From positions 29,493 through 93,492 of the forward strand of contig KQ960818.1 in NCBI GenBank assembly GCA_001553355.1: a stretch of DNA of 64,000 bases, given 5' to 3'. Shown here piece after piece: positions 53,862-61,712 of this stretch; the stretch's first letter is position 1; each line of letters begins with the position of its first letter. The notes below the pieces were generated by a model. It had not been told where the DNA came from. It did no database searches and was given only the letters and a program-made list of their open reading frames with translations. A program made the position numbers and the translations under genes. This DNA is from Veillonellaceae bacterium DNF00626 (GTDB taxonomy: Bacteria; Bacillota; Negativicutes; Veillonellales; Dialisteraceae).

Positions 53862-53890
53862 TTGACAATATTGTCTTCGTTTGTTATATT
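53862..53890 (+). promoter_or_regulatory. Promoter of array RNA 3
   Basis: TTGACA at 53862-53867 and TATATT at 53885-53890 with a 17-base spacer. Confidence 0.9.
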
Positions 53891-53896
53891 GTGGTC

Positions 53897-53971
53897 AGAT
53901 AAAAAGATATCTACGCTATCGTTGCCAGCGGTAAGATTGGCTGGCGAAGTAGCGTTAGATATCTCTTTTTT
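53897..53971 (+). ncRNA. Candidate small RNA, diverged copy 3
   Basis: A different sequence that folds alike: outer stem GATATCTACGCTA (53906-53918) with TAGCGT, one bulged T and AGATATC (53950-53963), then a U-run. One hairpin, TTGCCAG (53922-53928) with CTGGCGA (53941-53947), presents exactly the loop CGGTAAGATTGG (53929-53940). Both stems differ in sequence from copies 1 and 2 but keep pairing, while the loop is unchanged. Hairpin I is absent. Confidence 0.75.
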
Positions 53972-54173
53972 CGTGCTATTACTGCAAAAATTCTCTCCCT
54001 TTATCCATTCACGGAAAATTCTATTCTCCGCCTCCTTTATTTTCATTATCATATGACAAATAAAACCGATTTATATATTTGTCTTTTTCCTCTTTGATAA
54101 TCCATCATTTGTGCAGAAAAAATTTTTGTGTATAATAATAGTAAATTTCTTTCATTATCATAAAGGAGGACTT

Positions 54174-54473
54174 ATGAAAGGCGGCGACGCGGACGAATTT
54201 ATTGATTACATCACAGAGTATGATGCCTGTGTCCGTCACAAAGGATATGTGTATCGTTTTTTTACCTCTTTCCATCCCGGACGGCAAACATATCGAGTGA
54301 GCATAGAGAAATATCGCTGGACAGAAGAGGCTTTTCATGATTTTGTCGAATTGGTTTATACGTACGAATCTGATGACTTGGAAGACTGTCTGAATCATGT
54401 GACGGAAGATATTCTCTGGGACGGTCGTTCGTTTTATGAATTGGAAAAATCTCTCACGTGGATTGATTGGTAA
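54174..54473 (+). CDS. Hypothetical acidic protein
   Basis: 99 residues, Asp/Glu/Tyr-rich, with no signal peptide or known motif; I do not recognise it. The ATG at 54174 has AAAGGAGG 5 bases upstream, while an earlier in-frame ATG lacks one. A promoter TTGTGC-16-TATAAT (54109-54136) precedes it. The sequence (YVYRFFTSFHPGRQTYRVSIEKYRW) suggests a small alpha/beta fold. It directly follows the RNA array in the same direction but has its own promoter. Confidence 0.75.
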   Translation: MKGGDADEFIDYITEYDACVRHKGYVYRFFTSFHPGRQTYRVSIEKYRWTEEAFHDFVELVYTYESDDLEDCLNHVTEDILWDGRSFYELEKSLTWIDW

Positions 54474-54621
54474 GTGAAGATAAAACCATTGCACCCATAA
54501 TACATTTCAGAAACCGTTATTAGTGCAAGTAATCATATCAAAAATATAACCTGTCGTTCCAATGCGCGTGATGAAAAACATTGTACGCCATTCTCCTACC
54601 TTCAATTCAATTGAAATGGCT
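54474..54621. other. Gene-free stretch with nested inverted repeats
   Basis: No gene is supported. TTCAATT-C-AATTGAA (54601-54615) is nested in GCCATT/AATGGC (54587-54620), directly before a terminator. It may be the structured 3' end of the 54174 transcript, or a small RNA with a weak TATAAC -10 near 54545. Confidence 0.4.
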
Positions 54622-54650
54622 ACCTTCTCCATGCACGGAGAAGGTTTTTA
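54622..54650 (+). terminator. Strong terminator
   Basis: ACCTTCTCC (54622-54630) pairs perfectly with GGAGAAGGT (54637-54645), followed by five T. It ends transcription from 54174 or from an RNA in the gap. Confidence 0.85.
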
Positions 54651-54843
54651 CTTGTAATGATGTTTCATAAAATAGCTACCAAAATGGTCAATAAATGAAC
54701 GGGAAATGCAATAATTATGTACATTTGAAATTTTTAGCAAACAAACCGGGGGAAATTCCCGTTTTTAGCACATTCAAAAAAACGTAGAAATCAAATTGAT
54801 CACTTTTTAATCGAAATTAGTTCTCAAAATCAAATAAATATGC

Positions 54844-54849
54844 TATAAT
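54844..54849 (+). promoter_or_regulatory. TATAAT element upstream of a candidate RNA
   Basis: TATAAT with TG just ahead (an extended -10) and a weak TTCTCA 17 bases upstream. Confidence 0.55.
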
Positions 54850-54855
54850 CTTACT

Positions 54856-54991
54856 AAAGGTAAATCTTGGTGTACGGATCAAGACTACCTTTTGCCGGGA
54901 AAAAGCACTCCCAAGCTATTTTCCCGACTCCTTTCCAACTTCCTTTATTTTTTATACTCCTATAAAAAGAGTGGCTTAGCTACTCTTTTTT
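54856..54991 (+). ncRNA. Candidate stand-alone structured RNA
   Basis: Three hairpins in a row without any reading frame. First, AAAGGTA (54856-54862) with TACCTTT (54886-54892), inner CTTG/CAAG. Second, CGGGAAAA (54896-54903) with TTTTCCCG (54919-54926), a perfect 8-bp stem. Third, a terminator AAAAAGAGT/ACTCTTTTT (54964-54990) with T-run. An extended -10 lies upstream. The next gene is convergent, so this is not a leader. No known RNA class recognised; tmRNA, SRP RNA and 6S RNA do not fit. Confidence 0.6.
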
Positions 54992-55010
54992 ATTTTGATT
55001 TTTTCCACTA

Positions 55011-55033
55011 AAAAACGGGGTCTCCCCCGTTTC
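55011..55033 (-). terminator. Terminator of skp
   Basis: AAACGGGG pairs with CCCCGTTT around a short loop; the minus strand ends in a T-run, 10 bases past the skp stop. Confidence 0.8.
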
Positions 55034-55042
55034 TTTTATTTC

Positions 55043-55456
55043 TTATTTCAATTTAGCAATAACATCATTAGTGACATCGCTGCCGCCATCAATTACTGCA
55101 CCTTGTTCTAAAATCACATCAAGGCCTTTGTCCTTACGAACTTGTTGAATGGCTTTGAGTACATCTTGTTGGATAGGTTGAAGAATGCCTCTTACTTTGA
55201 GTGCAAGTTCTCTTTGTACTTCCTGGTAAGCTTTTTGCTGTTCTGCTTCACTCTTACCTTCGGCTTTCTTTTTAAATTCTTCCTGTGCTTTCTGTTCAGC
55301 ACTCTTCATATCTAATTGTGCTTTTTCCGATTTCGGATGTGATTGCATTACTACTGCTGTATTTACATATCCAATACCTGCGGCAGATGCAGAAAACATA
55401 GCGCCAAAAGTCAAAAGCCCTGCAGCAACAACCGCAGCCATTTTATTTGCTTTCAT
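55043..55456 (-). CDS. Skp/OmpH-family periplasmic chaperone
   Basis: 137 residues. A signal peptide with Ala-rich end is at 1-26 (VAAGLLTFGAMFSASA). The family's VNTAVVMQSHPKSEKAQLDM segment is followed by a Lys/Glu/Gln-rich coiled coil and a VILEQGAVIDGGSDVTNDVI end, which is the trimeric tentacle design of Skp. Such proteins carry unfolded outer-membrane proteins. AAAGGAGG precedes the ATG. Its presence marks a diderm cell. Confidence 0.9.
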   Translation of the reverse strand: MKANKMAAVVAAGLLTFGAMFSASAAGIGYVNTAVVMQSHPKSEKAQLDMKSAEQKAQEEFKKKAEGKSEAEQQKAYQEVQRELALKVRGILQPIQQDVLKAIQQVRKDKGLDVILEQGAVIDGGSDVTNDVIAKLK

Positions 55457-55516
55457 TTGATTTCCTCCTTTAATACAGTCCCGATAGGGACTTAAGTTGC
55501 CCTAATCATAATATAA

Positions 55517-55972
55517 TCAAGCCCGGCTGTCAATGGATGATGTTTTTGATTCGTCCTTAGTATTTTGTATACTTTCTTCCATCCGTGCCTTTTCTTCTTC
55601 CTCTTCAATGGCTTTCTTGGCTTCTTTCAATGCCGCTTCTCGTATTTCTTCTTTCTTTGCCTTTTTATCGGAGAAATGTGACATCACCTCAGGAATAAAA
55701 TTCAATAGTCTATCCACGGTGTTATTGGCCGATGCGTTTTTAATGGAGAAAAGCTCTACTCGCTCGCCTTTCATAATAAGCACTGCCGTCGGATGAAGTC
55801 TACCGCCGCCACCGATTTTTCCGCCTGTTTCTCCTTCGCCAAAACCGAAAGTAACGTCAATGAAAGGAATAATGACTGTGTCGCCGATGTACATTGCTTC
55901 ACCAACCACTGTTTCCGTTTTGATCATATCCTTAAATTCTTCAAATACGCGTTTTTTCTTTTCGTCTGCCAT
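55517..55972 (-). CDS. GerW/YtfJ family protein
   Basis: 151 residues. The conserved core GDTVIIPFIDVTFGFGEGE plus GGKIGGGGRLHPTAVLIMKGERVEL is diagnostic of the GerW (YtfJ) family, which is needed for spore germination in Bacillus but is widespread in non-spore-formers. The C-terminal 50 residues are a charged helix rich in Glu and Lys. It overlaps the DUF2953 gene by 32 bases, the order found in Bacillus ytfI-ytfJ. Confidence 0.9.
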   Translation of the reverse strand: MADEKKKRVFEEFKDMIKTETVVGEAMYIGDTVIIPFIDVTFGFGEGETGGKIGGGGRLHPTAVLIMKGERVELFSIKNASANNTVDRLLNFIPEVMSHFSDKKAKKEEIREAALKEAKKAIEEEEEKARMEESIQNTKDESKTSSIDSRA

Positions 55973-56558
55973 GATATTTTCCCTTTCTATACTGAATAAA
56001 TTTCCACACCGACGAGGATACTGTAAATCGAATCATAATCCACAAAAGATAAAAAGGAACTACACGCCCTTTTATCATGCCGTGAATATCATTTTTTCTT
56101 TCCGTATATATCCATATCATATCACGGGTAATATGTGAAAGAAAAGCATGGCACCATCCGCCAATCATTCCGGTAAGAGCCGGATCACCGGTGCCGAATG
56201 TACCGGCTATTGCCCCATCTCGTGGCTTGCTATGCGCCCACAAACGGCCAAACGCTTTCCCTATTTCCCTAAAAACACCGACCCGATAAGCATAAACAAG
56301 CTGATTCACCCATGAAGGATGCTCCGTTTCCTTCACCGCTTCCGCCGTATCCTCAGCATATTCCCCTATTTCTATATCATCACTACCCACTTCATCATCT
56401 TCCAAAAAATTCCATCGCTTTTCTTTCTTATACCACCCAAAGAAATAGCGAATCGTCAGCGTCAATTCCCAACTTTTTAAAAAAATAGCATAAGTCACCG
56501 GAATGACAAGAAGAAATAGAAGCACCAAAAGAAGCACTATCAATAAATACATCATCAT
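55941..56558 (-). CDS. DUF2953 (YtfI-like) membrane-associated protein
   Basis: 205 residues with an N-terminal hydrophobic helix (about residues 3-30) and a mostly soluble domain with a Trp-rich start (SWELTLTIRYFFGWYKKEKRW). The position directly before gerW and the general layout agree with DUF2953. Function unknown. It overlaps the WYL regulator gene by 4 bases, so all three should be co-transcribed. Confidence 0.8.
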   Translation of the reverse strand: MMMYLLIVLLLVLLFLLVIPVTYAIFLKSWELTLTIRYFFGWYKKEKRWNFLEDDEVGSDDIEIGEYAEDTAEAVKETEHPSWVNQLVYAYRVGVFREIGKAFGRLWAHSKPRDGAIAGTFGTGDPALTGMIGGWCHAFLSHITRDMIWIYTERKNDIHGMIKGRVVPFYLLWIMIRFTVSSSVWKFIQYRKGKYHGRRKEKTRI

Positions 56559-57598
56559 TTATCACCATAAAGTTTTGTGAGATTCATTGCTGCATCACGA
56601 ACAGATTGCACCAAAGTGATGGGAGCTACCACCTTCACATACGGCGCATTTTTTAATGCCCATGCACGAACCGCCGCCAAAGGAGCTGTCACCTTCACAT
56701 CCACCCAGCCCTGAGTCGCCGAAAGAAGATACGCATCCTTGCCGAAATCCGTCACAATATCTGTCATCAGATGCCAATTCGCTTTGAATATACATTCTTC
56801 CGCCCTACCTGTATACGTACGATTGAAAGGCATAAAATAATCAGATGTACGTATCACCGACTCCACATCACGAACACTTTTAGGCGGCCGTGCCTCTATA
56901 TCCGTTTTCTCCACATCAGCCATAAGCTCTACGGAAAAAGTGGTAATATTTTCCTCGCCCTCTTTATTTCCTAAAAAGAAATAACGCTGATCCGATGCCG
57001 CCACAACATACGGATTAACCACATATCGAATTTCCTTATTTCCAAACCCACGATTATGATGACGTTTTCCATCCGCTTCATAATGGTCATAAAAGAAAGT
57101 CACTTGCTTTTTCTCACTAATAGCAGACGAAAGAATCTCCACAATATCATCAGGATAATTCATTTTTTGACTATTCGGGATATTCTTCACCATATCCTTC
57201 CCATCTTTGAAATACCGGGAATATAACCCCCTCAACTTCTCGGACAACTGCTTCACCTGCGCCGTAGGGAGATGAGAAAAATAAAGCAAATCCACAAGCG
57301 TTTGTAAATCATCTTTATCAAATGAATGATCCCAATACCAATCAAGAGACAGATGCGCCGCATGCCCTTGAATCATCCGATCCGCCTCACGGCACACCAC
57401 CGGGAACCCCGCCTCTTTCAAAAACTCCAAATTACGCCTGACAGATTTCCTTTCCATCGAAAGATCATATTGCTCCTTCAATATTTCTATGATATTCTGC
57501 TGCGACAACGGATGATCCCTATCCGACTCACGCTGAAGAATTTGCATAATATAAACAATGGAGATCTTTCGTCCCATGCTTTTTCCTTCCTCTGCCAT
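56555..57598 (-). CDS. WYL-domain transcriptional regulator
   Basis: 347 residues. An N-terminal winged helix (about 1-70, QQNIIEILKEQYDLSMERKSVRRNLEFL) is followed by the WYL domain (EKKQVTFFYDHY... YVVNPYVVAASDQRYFFLGN) and a C-terminal WCX-like extension. WYL regulators sense nucleic acids or nucleotides and often control defence or DNA-repair genes; a target here is not known. GGAGG precedes the ATG. It is first of the operon with DUF2953 and gerW. Confidence 0.88.
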   Translation of the reverse strand: MAEEGKSMGRKISIVYIMQILQRESDRDHPLSQQNIIEILKEQYDLSMERKSVRRNLEFLKEAGFPVVCREADRMIQGHAAHLSLDWYWDHSFDKDDLQTLVDLLYFSHLPTAQVKQLSEKLRGLYSRYFKDGKDMVKNIPNSQKMNYPDDIVEILSSAISEKKQVTFFYDHYEADGKRHHNRGFGNKEIRYVVNPYVVAASDQRYFFLGNKEGEENITTFSVELMADVEKTDIEARPPKSVRDVESVIRTSDYFMPFNRTYTGRAEECIFKANWHLMTDIVTDFGKDAYLLSATQGWVDVKVTAPLAAVRAWALKNAPYVKVVAPITLVQSVRDAAMNLTKLYGDK

Positions 57599-57610
57599 TC
57601 AATCCTCCCT

Positions 57611-58186
57611 TCATTTCCTAAAAATTTTATCACTAATAAACGAAAATAACACCGTCAAAGGCACTACTACCGGCGTATAAAAAAAACGATAAACCAACCG
57701 ATGAATACCAAACGCAATCACCCAACCGCCGATAATATCCGTGACATAATGAACCCCTGTATAGACCCTTGAAAATGCCAAAAGGACTGCCCACACTGCC
57801 AAAAAAAATCGTCCCGGTGCCTTTCCATGAAACAAACTCAAAACGATAGCCAAACTATTCATCCCATGATTACTGGGAAATGACGGTGTCGCCTTATGCG
57901 AAATCAATGGCTTCACTGAACGCTCCACCAAAAAAGGACGCTTCCTTTGCCAACACCGACCAATAAGGAAAGAAATAAACGACGCCATGACCACAGACAA
58001 AAGAGATGCCACACAAAGCCGTCGATACTTCACCCTCCGCGTGCCGGAGAAAAACCACAAAAACACCGCATAAAGCAAAAACGCCCCATGCCCATAGGAA
58101 GCCACCGCTTTCATCACACCATTAAAACCACGATGACGCGCAGAAAAACGATGTATCTTTTTCACTAAAAAACTATCAAAATTCAT
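57611..58186 (-). CDS. PAP2-family membrane phosphatase
   Basis: 191 residues from the ATG at 58186 (AGGAG upstream); an earlier ATG at 58201 overlaps that site. Six helices and the three PAP2 motifs: RCWQRKRPF (KxxxxxxRP-like), PSFPSNHGMNSL (PSGH-like) and SRVYTGVHYVTDIIGG (SRxxxxxHxxxD). It would remove phosphate from undecaprenyl pyrophosphate or a phospholipid. Ends 12 bases before the WYL gene, so it may be in the same operon. Confidence 0.9.
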   Translation of the reverse strand: MNFDSFLVKKIHRFSARHRGFNGVMKAVASYGHGAFLLYAVFLWFFSGTRRVKYRRLCVASLLSVVMASFISFLIGRCWQRKRPFLVERSVKPLISHKATPSFPSNHGMNSLAIVLSLFHGKAPGRFFLAVWAVLLAFSRVYTGVHYVTDIIGGWVIAFGIHRLVYRFFYTPVVVPLTVLFSFISDKIFRK

Positions 58187-58275
58187 AAGAACTCCTATCA
58201 CCTATTCTATCTGAATTTTAGCACAACTACAAAAGTAAGCAAAATAAAACAGCATCAGAGATGCCGCTTCATCCA

Positions 58276-58464
58276 TTATTTTCCTTCCCCTTTTCTCTTA
58301 CGCCCTTTCCGATCATCAACACGACGAATAATCGTAGAAATAATCGCCACGACGATACAAAGCAAAATGAACAAATTCACCGCAGTCAATCCATCCACAT
58401 AAGCCATTTTATATCCTACATACCCCAAAACAACCAATAAAAGGAAATCACTTGCTTTAAACAT
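58276..58464 (-). CDS. Small two-helix membrane protein
   Basis: 62 residues. Two hydrophobic segments (about 7-24 and 29-46) are followed by a basic tail RRVDDRKGRKRKGEGK. GTGAGGG precedes the ATG. No family is recognised. The positive tail predicts a cytoplasmic C-terminus. Confidence 0.65.
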   Translation of the reverse strand: MFKASDFLLLVVLGYVGYKMAYVDGLTAVNLFILLCIVVAIISTIIRRVDDRKGRKRKGEGK

Positions 58465-58561
58465 ACGCCCTCACCATCATTCAAAATCATACTATTTTCT
58501 TTACCCATTATAAAATATATTCACCCGTCAAACAACTCATGCCATTAATGAAACAGATAAC

Positions 58562-58597
58562 GCAAAAAAGACAACGTTTACACGCTGCCTTTTTTAT
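58562..58597. terminator. Terminator after the small membrane-pair gene
   Basis: AAAAAAG and CTTTTTT with inner CA/TG and CGT/ACG pairs, two mismatches, and T-runs on both strands. Confidence 0.6.
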
Positions 58598-58616
58598 TTC
58601 TTTATTTCTTATCTGC

Positions 58617-59063
58617 TTAAATTTGCCCCATCGAACTAAGAATGAATTGCGCGATAATCGCTGAGCAAATATAGGTGCCGATAAATACGCTCACACTGAT
58701 GAAAACGATACGCCAACTACTTTTAGCAAATACGTCTAAGTCTTTGCAAATAGCAATGCCGGCATAGGCCAGAATCGGTGTGCAGAGTTGCAAAAAGCCT
58801 ACATGTTTCACAACGCTATTGATGTATTCCGCACCGGGAAAAGCCGGATATGTAACTATACATCCTAATGTAACAATGTATGCTGCTCCGGGAATATGTC
58901 CGGGAAGAATGCGTCCAAGCCACATGCCGGCGGCAGCAATCAGAATGAGAATAGCCATTCCGGGAAAAGCTAATACTAAATCGTTATGTGTTCCTACGGC
59001 ATTACATACAAGTGACATCGCACCGGTGATGAGGAGTACTTGAAATATTTCAATCATTTTCAT
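58617..59063 (-). CDS. Small integral membrane protein, partner of the DUF3100 protein
   Basis: 148 residues with four to five helices and no soluble domain (ALAFPGMAILILIAAAGMWLGRILPGH, GIAICKDLDVFAKSSWRIVFISVSVF). It starts 1 base after the DUF3100 gene, so both are translated together. The two could form a heteromeric transporter. I do not recognise a named family. GAGGAAG precedes the ATG. Confidence 0.75.
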   Translation of the reverse strand: MKMIEIFQVLLITGAMSLVCNAVGTHNDLVLAFPGMAILILIAAAGMWLGRILPGHIPGAAYIVTLGCIVTYPAFPGAEYINSVVKHVGFLQLCTPILAYAGIAICKDLDVFAKSSWRIVFISVSVFIGTYICSAIIAQFILSSMGQI

Positions 59064-59064
59064 G

Positions 59065-59883
59065 TTAAGCTTCCTCCTCTTTCTTTTCTTCTTTCACTTC
59101 TTCGGGTGGATATTCACCGTATTTCAGCCGATAACAATAGCGATACATCCATTCTGACAAGGGAAGTGCCAACCAAAGACTCATGTAAATCCCATCTAAT
59201 CCGGAGAGCATGTTACTTGCAGCACCAAAAGCTACCAATTGATCTGCCAAATCCGGATACATCGCAGAGAGTGTACCGACGGAAGCCGTCATCATACTGG
59301 CTGATCCTACGCCACTTGCCATGGCTAATGCAATCGGATGCAACGGCAGATAGGATACCGCAATGCTCGCCCTCAGTCCAAAGAAGATGGTACCAATGAC
59401 TGTTCCGCAAATATACACCCCCATGACGCCACGTCCTTCGGCAGAGTCAAGGCCAAATTTTTCACCTATAAGGGCAATATTCGGTTCACGCGCAATGGAG
59501 TGTGCTGCTCCGATAGCTTCTCTTTTGAGTCCGATAAATACGGCTAAGGGAATTCCTATGAACGCTGTCCCTATATTCCCTAATTCTTGCAAAATGAGTG
59601 CCGGTGAAGCGGCCAATATTTTCGGAAGTGTAGGCCCTACCAGAGTACCGTATCGTGCCATCAAGAGCATCAGTGTGATTCCTAAAAGACCACTGGCTAC
59701 ATGTATTTCTTTATCGCTTGAAATTTTGGTAAAACGTGGAGCTGTCAGTACTCCCATAATGAGTGCATACATCATGGGTAGTAGCACGATCTTACCGATT
59801 CCGACGCTGATGGAAATATTTCCTATATACTCGGATATAACGATAATGATCAGCACGATGAGGTGCAGTTTGAGATTTTTCAT
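59065..59883 (-). CDS. DUF3100 membrane protein, putative transporter
   Basis: 272 residues, seven to eight helices, ending in a charged Lys/Glu tail. Conserved parts include GVGSASMMTASVGTLSAMYPDLADQL and AEGRGVMGVYICGTVIGTIFFGLR, which fit DUF3100. The proteins are linked in databases with amidohydrolases, as here: the gene follows the M20 hydrolase by 15 bases. I infer uptake of the substrate for that hydrolase. Confidence 0.82.
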   Translation of the reverse strand: MKNLKLHLIVLIIIVISEYIGNISISVGIGKIVLLPMMYALIMGVLTAPRFTKISSDKEIHVASGLLGITLMLLMARYGTLVGPTLPKILAASPALILQELGNIGTAFIGIPLAVFIGLKREAIGAAHSIAREPNIALIGEKFGLDSAEGRGVMGVYICGTVIGTIFFGLRASIAVSYLPLHPIALAMASGVGSASMMTASVGTLSAMYPDLADQLVAFGAASNMLSGLDGIYMSLWLALPLSEWMYRYCYRLKYGEYPPEEVKEEKKEEEA

Positions 59884-59898
59884 AGTCTCTTTCCTTCC

Positions 59899-61209
59899 TT
59901 ATTTTTGGAAATATGAGTTAAGTTTCGCTAAATATTCTTCTTTCGTGAGAAGGGGTTTTTCTGTGGCTAAGATGTCTTTTGCCACTTCTGCTTCTCCGTA
60001 AAGCAAGTCAATAATGTTCATCGCAAAGGCTTTGCCCGGTAAAAGTGAGGCAGCTTCGAAATCTGTGCAATGGAAGTCTTTTGTGTGAAGTCCTCCATCT
60101 GCCCCACCGATAAAAGGATGAATAGCAGGCATCAAGTGGGAAATATCTCCCATATCCGTGGATGCGGTAAAGTGTCCTGCTTCTTTGATTTCTGTTTCCG
60201 GTGATTCAGCCTTAATATTTTCAACAAAAATCCGATTCAATTTTTCACTGCAAGCCAAGGGGAACATGCCCGGCAAGGTTTCTACAATGGTGGTAGCTCC
60301 TACGGCATCTCCACCGGCTTTCAACGCTGCATCTACTCGTTTATGTTGCTTATCAATGGCGTCCATTGTTTTGGCGCGTACGTATAGTTCCATACGAACG
60401 TCCGCCGGAACGCAATTGACTAAATCACCGCCTTTGGTGATGATGGGATGCACGCGAATCATATCTTCTTCTCTAAAGGTTTCTCGAAGTGCATTGATAC
60501 CCATAAGCCCTAAACAAGCTGCATTCAAAGCATTAATTCCTTCATAGGGCGCATTAGCTGCATGAGCCTGTTTCCCTATGTAACGCACTGTTTTCCCTAC
60601 AAAGCCATTACTGGATTTCCCTATATATACTTCTTTTCCGGGTGCATTTCCTTGGGAGTGCATCATCATGGAAATATCAATATCGTCAAAATAGCCTTGA
60701 TAAACCAATTCTGATTTACCGCCTAAGAAATGAAGTTTCCCTTCTTCTACCATGCGTTTTCTGTAATCAATTTCTACATATTCTTCTGCCGGTACAGCAA
60801 AGAAAACTACATTGCCGCAAAGTTCTTTCATTACGCCGGATTTTACAATACCGGTGGCAGCTGCCAACATAGAACCCATTTGCAGGAAGTGTCCGCAAGT
60901 CTGTGCTGCCCCTGTGAGTGGATCTGCCTTCGGACTATCCGGAGTACCGACTGCATCCAATTCCGCGATAACAGCTACTGTCGGCCCATCCTTTTTCCCT
61001 TTCACCTTCGTCTTGATTCCGGTAATCGCCAGTCCTGTTTCTAAAGTAAGCCCCAACCCGCGAAGATATTTTTCTACCTTCTCTGCCGTTTTTACTTCTT
61101 TAAATCCTAATTCCGGCTCACTTTCAATTTTAAATGCTACATCACGAATATCACGAGCTGCCTCATCAATAGCTTGACAGACAGCTCGTTTCATTTCTTC
61201 CTTCGTCAT
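59899..61209 (-). CDS. M20-family amidohydrolase, aminobenzoyl-glutamate/peptide type
   Basis: 436 residues, cytoplasmic. Metal-site motifs of the M20D group: AVIAELDAVGTPDSP, TCGHFLQMGSMLAAA, VPAEEYVEIDYRKRM with the catalytic Glu, and GHFTASTDMGDISHLMP. The dimerisation domain follows NGFVGKTVRYIGKQAHAANAPYEG. Closest in motif style to p-aminobenzoyl-glutamate hydrolase B and amidohydrolases. It heads the operon with the two membrane genes and has AAGGAGG upstream, so it likely degrades a compound the pair brings in. Confidence 0.88.
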   Translation of the reverse strand: MTKEEMKRAVCQAIDEAARDIRDVAFKIESEPELGFKEVKTAEKVEKYLRGLGLTLETGLAITGIKTKVKGKKDGPTVAVIAELDAVGTPDSPKADPLTGAAQTCGHFLQMGSMLAAATGIVKSGVMKELCGNVVFFAVPAEEYVEIDYRKRMVEEGKLHFLGGKSELVYQGYFDDIDISMMMHSQGNAPGKEVYIGKSSNGFVGKTVRYIGKQAHAANAPYEGINALNAACLGLMGINALRETFREEDMIRVHPIITKGGDLVNCVPADVRMELYVRAKTMDAIDKQHKRVDAALKAGGDAVGATTIVETLPGMFPLACSEKLNRIFVENIKAESPETEIKEAGHFTASTDMGDISHLMPAIHPFIGGADGGLHTKDFHCTDFEAASLLPGKAFAMNIIDLLYGEAEVAKDILATEKPLLTKEEYLAKLNSYFQK

Positions 61210-61467
61210 GTTACCGCCTCCTTATGCGTTTTATGTATCATATTATACATGAAATAACTAATCATAAACAAGGTTTTTTACCGTTTTGTTGTATATCGTT
61301 TTTGCATAAAAGCACGTAAAAACTAATACTTATAAATGATAATTTGACCGAAAACAGGTACACAAAAAATAACCGTAACCAAAAAGCCCCGACATAAAAG
61401 TCACGACCCAAAAGTCTTATAGTTCGTTTTTGAAAAAGTCTCAGTCTATAAAAAGAATTCCACAAAA

Positions 61468-61500
61468 AAACAAGGGAACATATCAATTCCCTTGTCTTTT
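61468..61500 (-). terminator. Terminator of the copper ATPase gene
   Basis: CAAGGGAA (61471-61478) pairs with TTCCCTTG (61487-61494), and T-runs follow on both strands. It separates copA from the M20 operon. Confidence 0.8.
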
Positions 61501-61502
61501 TA

Positions 61503-61712
61503 TTATTTTATTCCTTTGTACTGATACCCTTTTTCTTCAATGACTTTTCGTAAAATGTCTTCCGGTATTTCTTTTGATATTACCAGTGTAACTTGTTTCG
61601 TTTCGTGAGAGGCCTCTGCTTTTTCAATCCCGTCTATTTCTTCTAACGCCTTTTTCACGGTATTTTCGCAGTGTTCGCAAGTCATGCCTTCTACTGAAAT
61701 AATTTTTTTCAT
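61503..61712 (-). CDS. Possible internal start giving a free CopZ-like copper chaperone
   Basis: The C-terminal HMA domain of copA begins at an in-frame ATG (61712) preceded by AGAAGGA at about 8 bases. Starting there would make a 69-residue protein with the GMTCEHCENTVKKAL motif, just the size of CopZ chaperones. The linker codons are Lys/Arg/Glu-rich and look like a former intergenic region. This is an alternative product, not shown. Confidence 0.45.
   Translation of the reverse strand: MKKIISVEGMTCEHCENTVKKALEEIDGIEKAEASHETKQVTLVISKEIPEDILRKVIEEKGYQYKGIK

Larger units (their letters stand above)
53122..53975 (+). repeat. Tandem array of three promoter-RNA units
   Basis: Units begin with ATAAACACC at 53122, 53451 and 53770. 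Units 1 and 2 are nearly identical: their RNA regions (53240-53447 and the copy 319 bases later) show no difference, and unit 1 has a 10-base duplication (ATCTTTGCAT) that unit 2 lacks. Unit 3 keeps the first 110 bases and the promoter but carries a different RNA and lacks the second hairpin. All three share a conserved block upstream of the promoter (AACTCCAAATAACCATTAAA). There is no gene with a ribosome site in the array. Confidence 0.9.

Noticed and set aside
53122-53975. CRISPR array or CRISPR-associated RNA
   Set aside because: Only three units of about 320 bases, no short repeats with variable spacers, and no cas genes.
54105-54494. 129-residue reading frame antisense to the gene at 54174
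   Set aside because: No ribosome site, and the plus-strand frame has a strong one.
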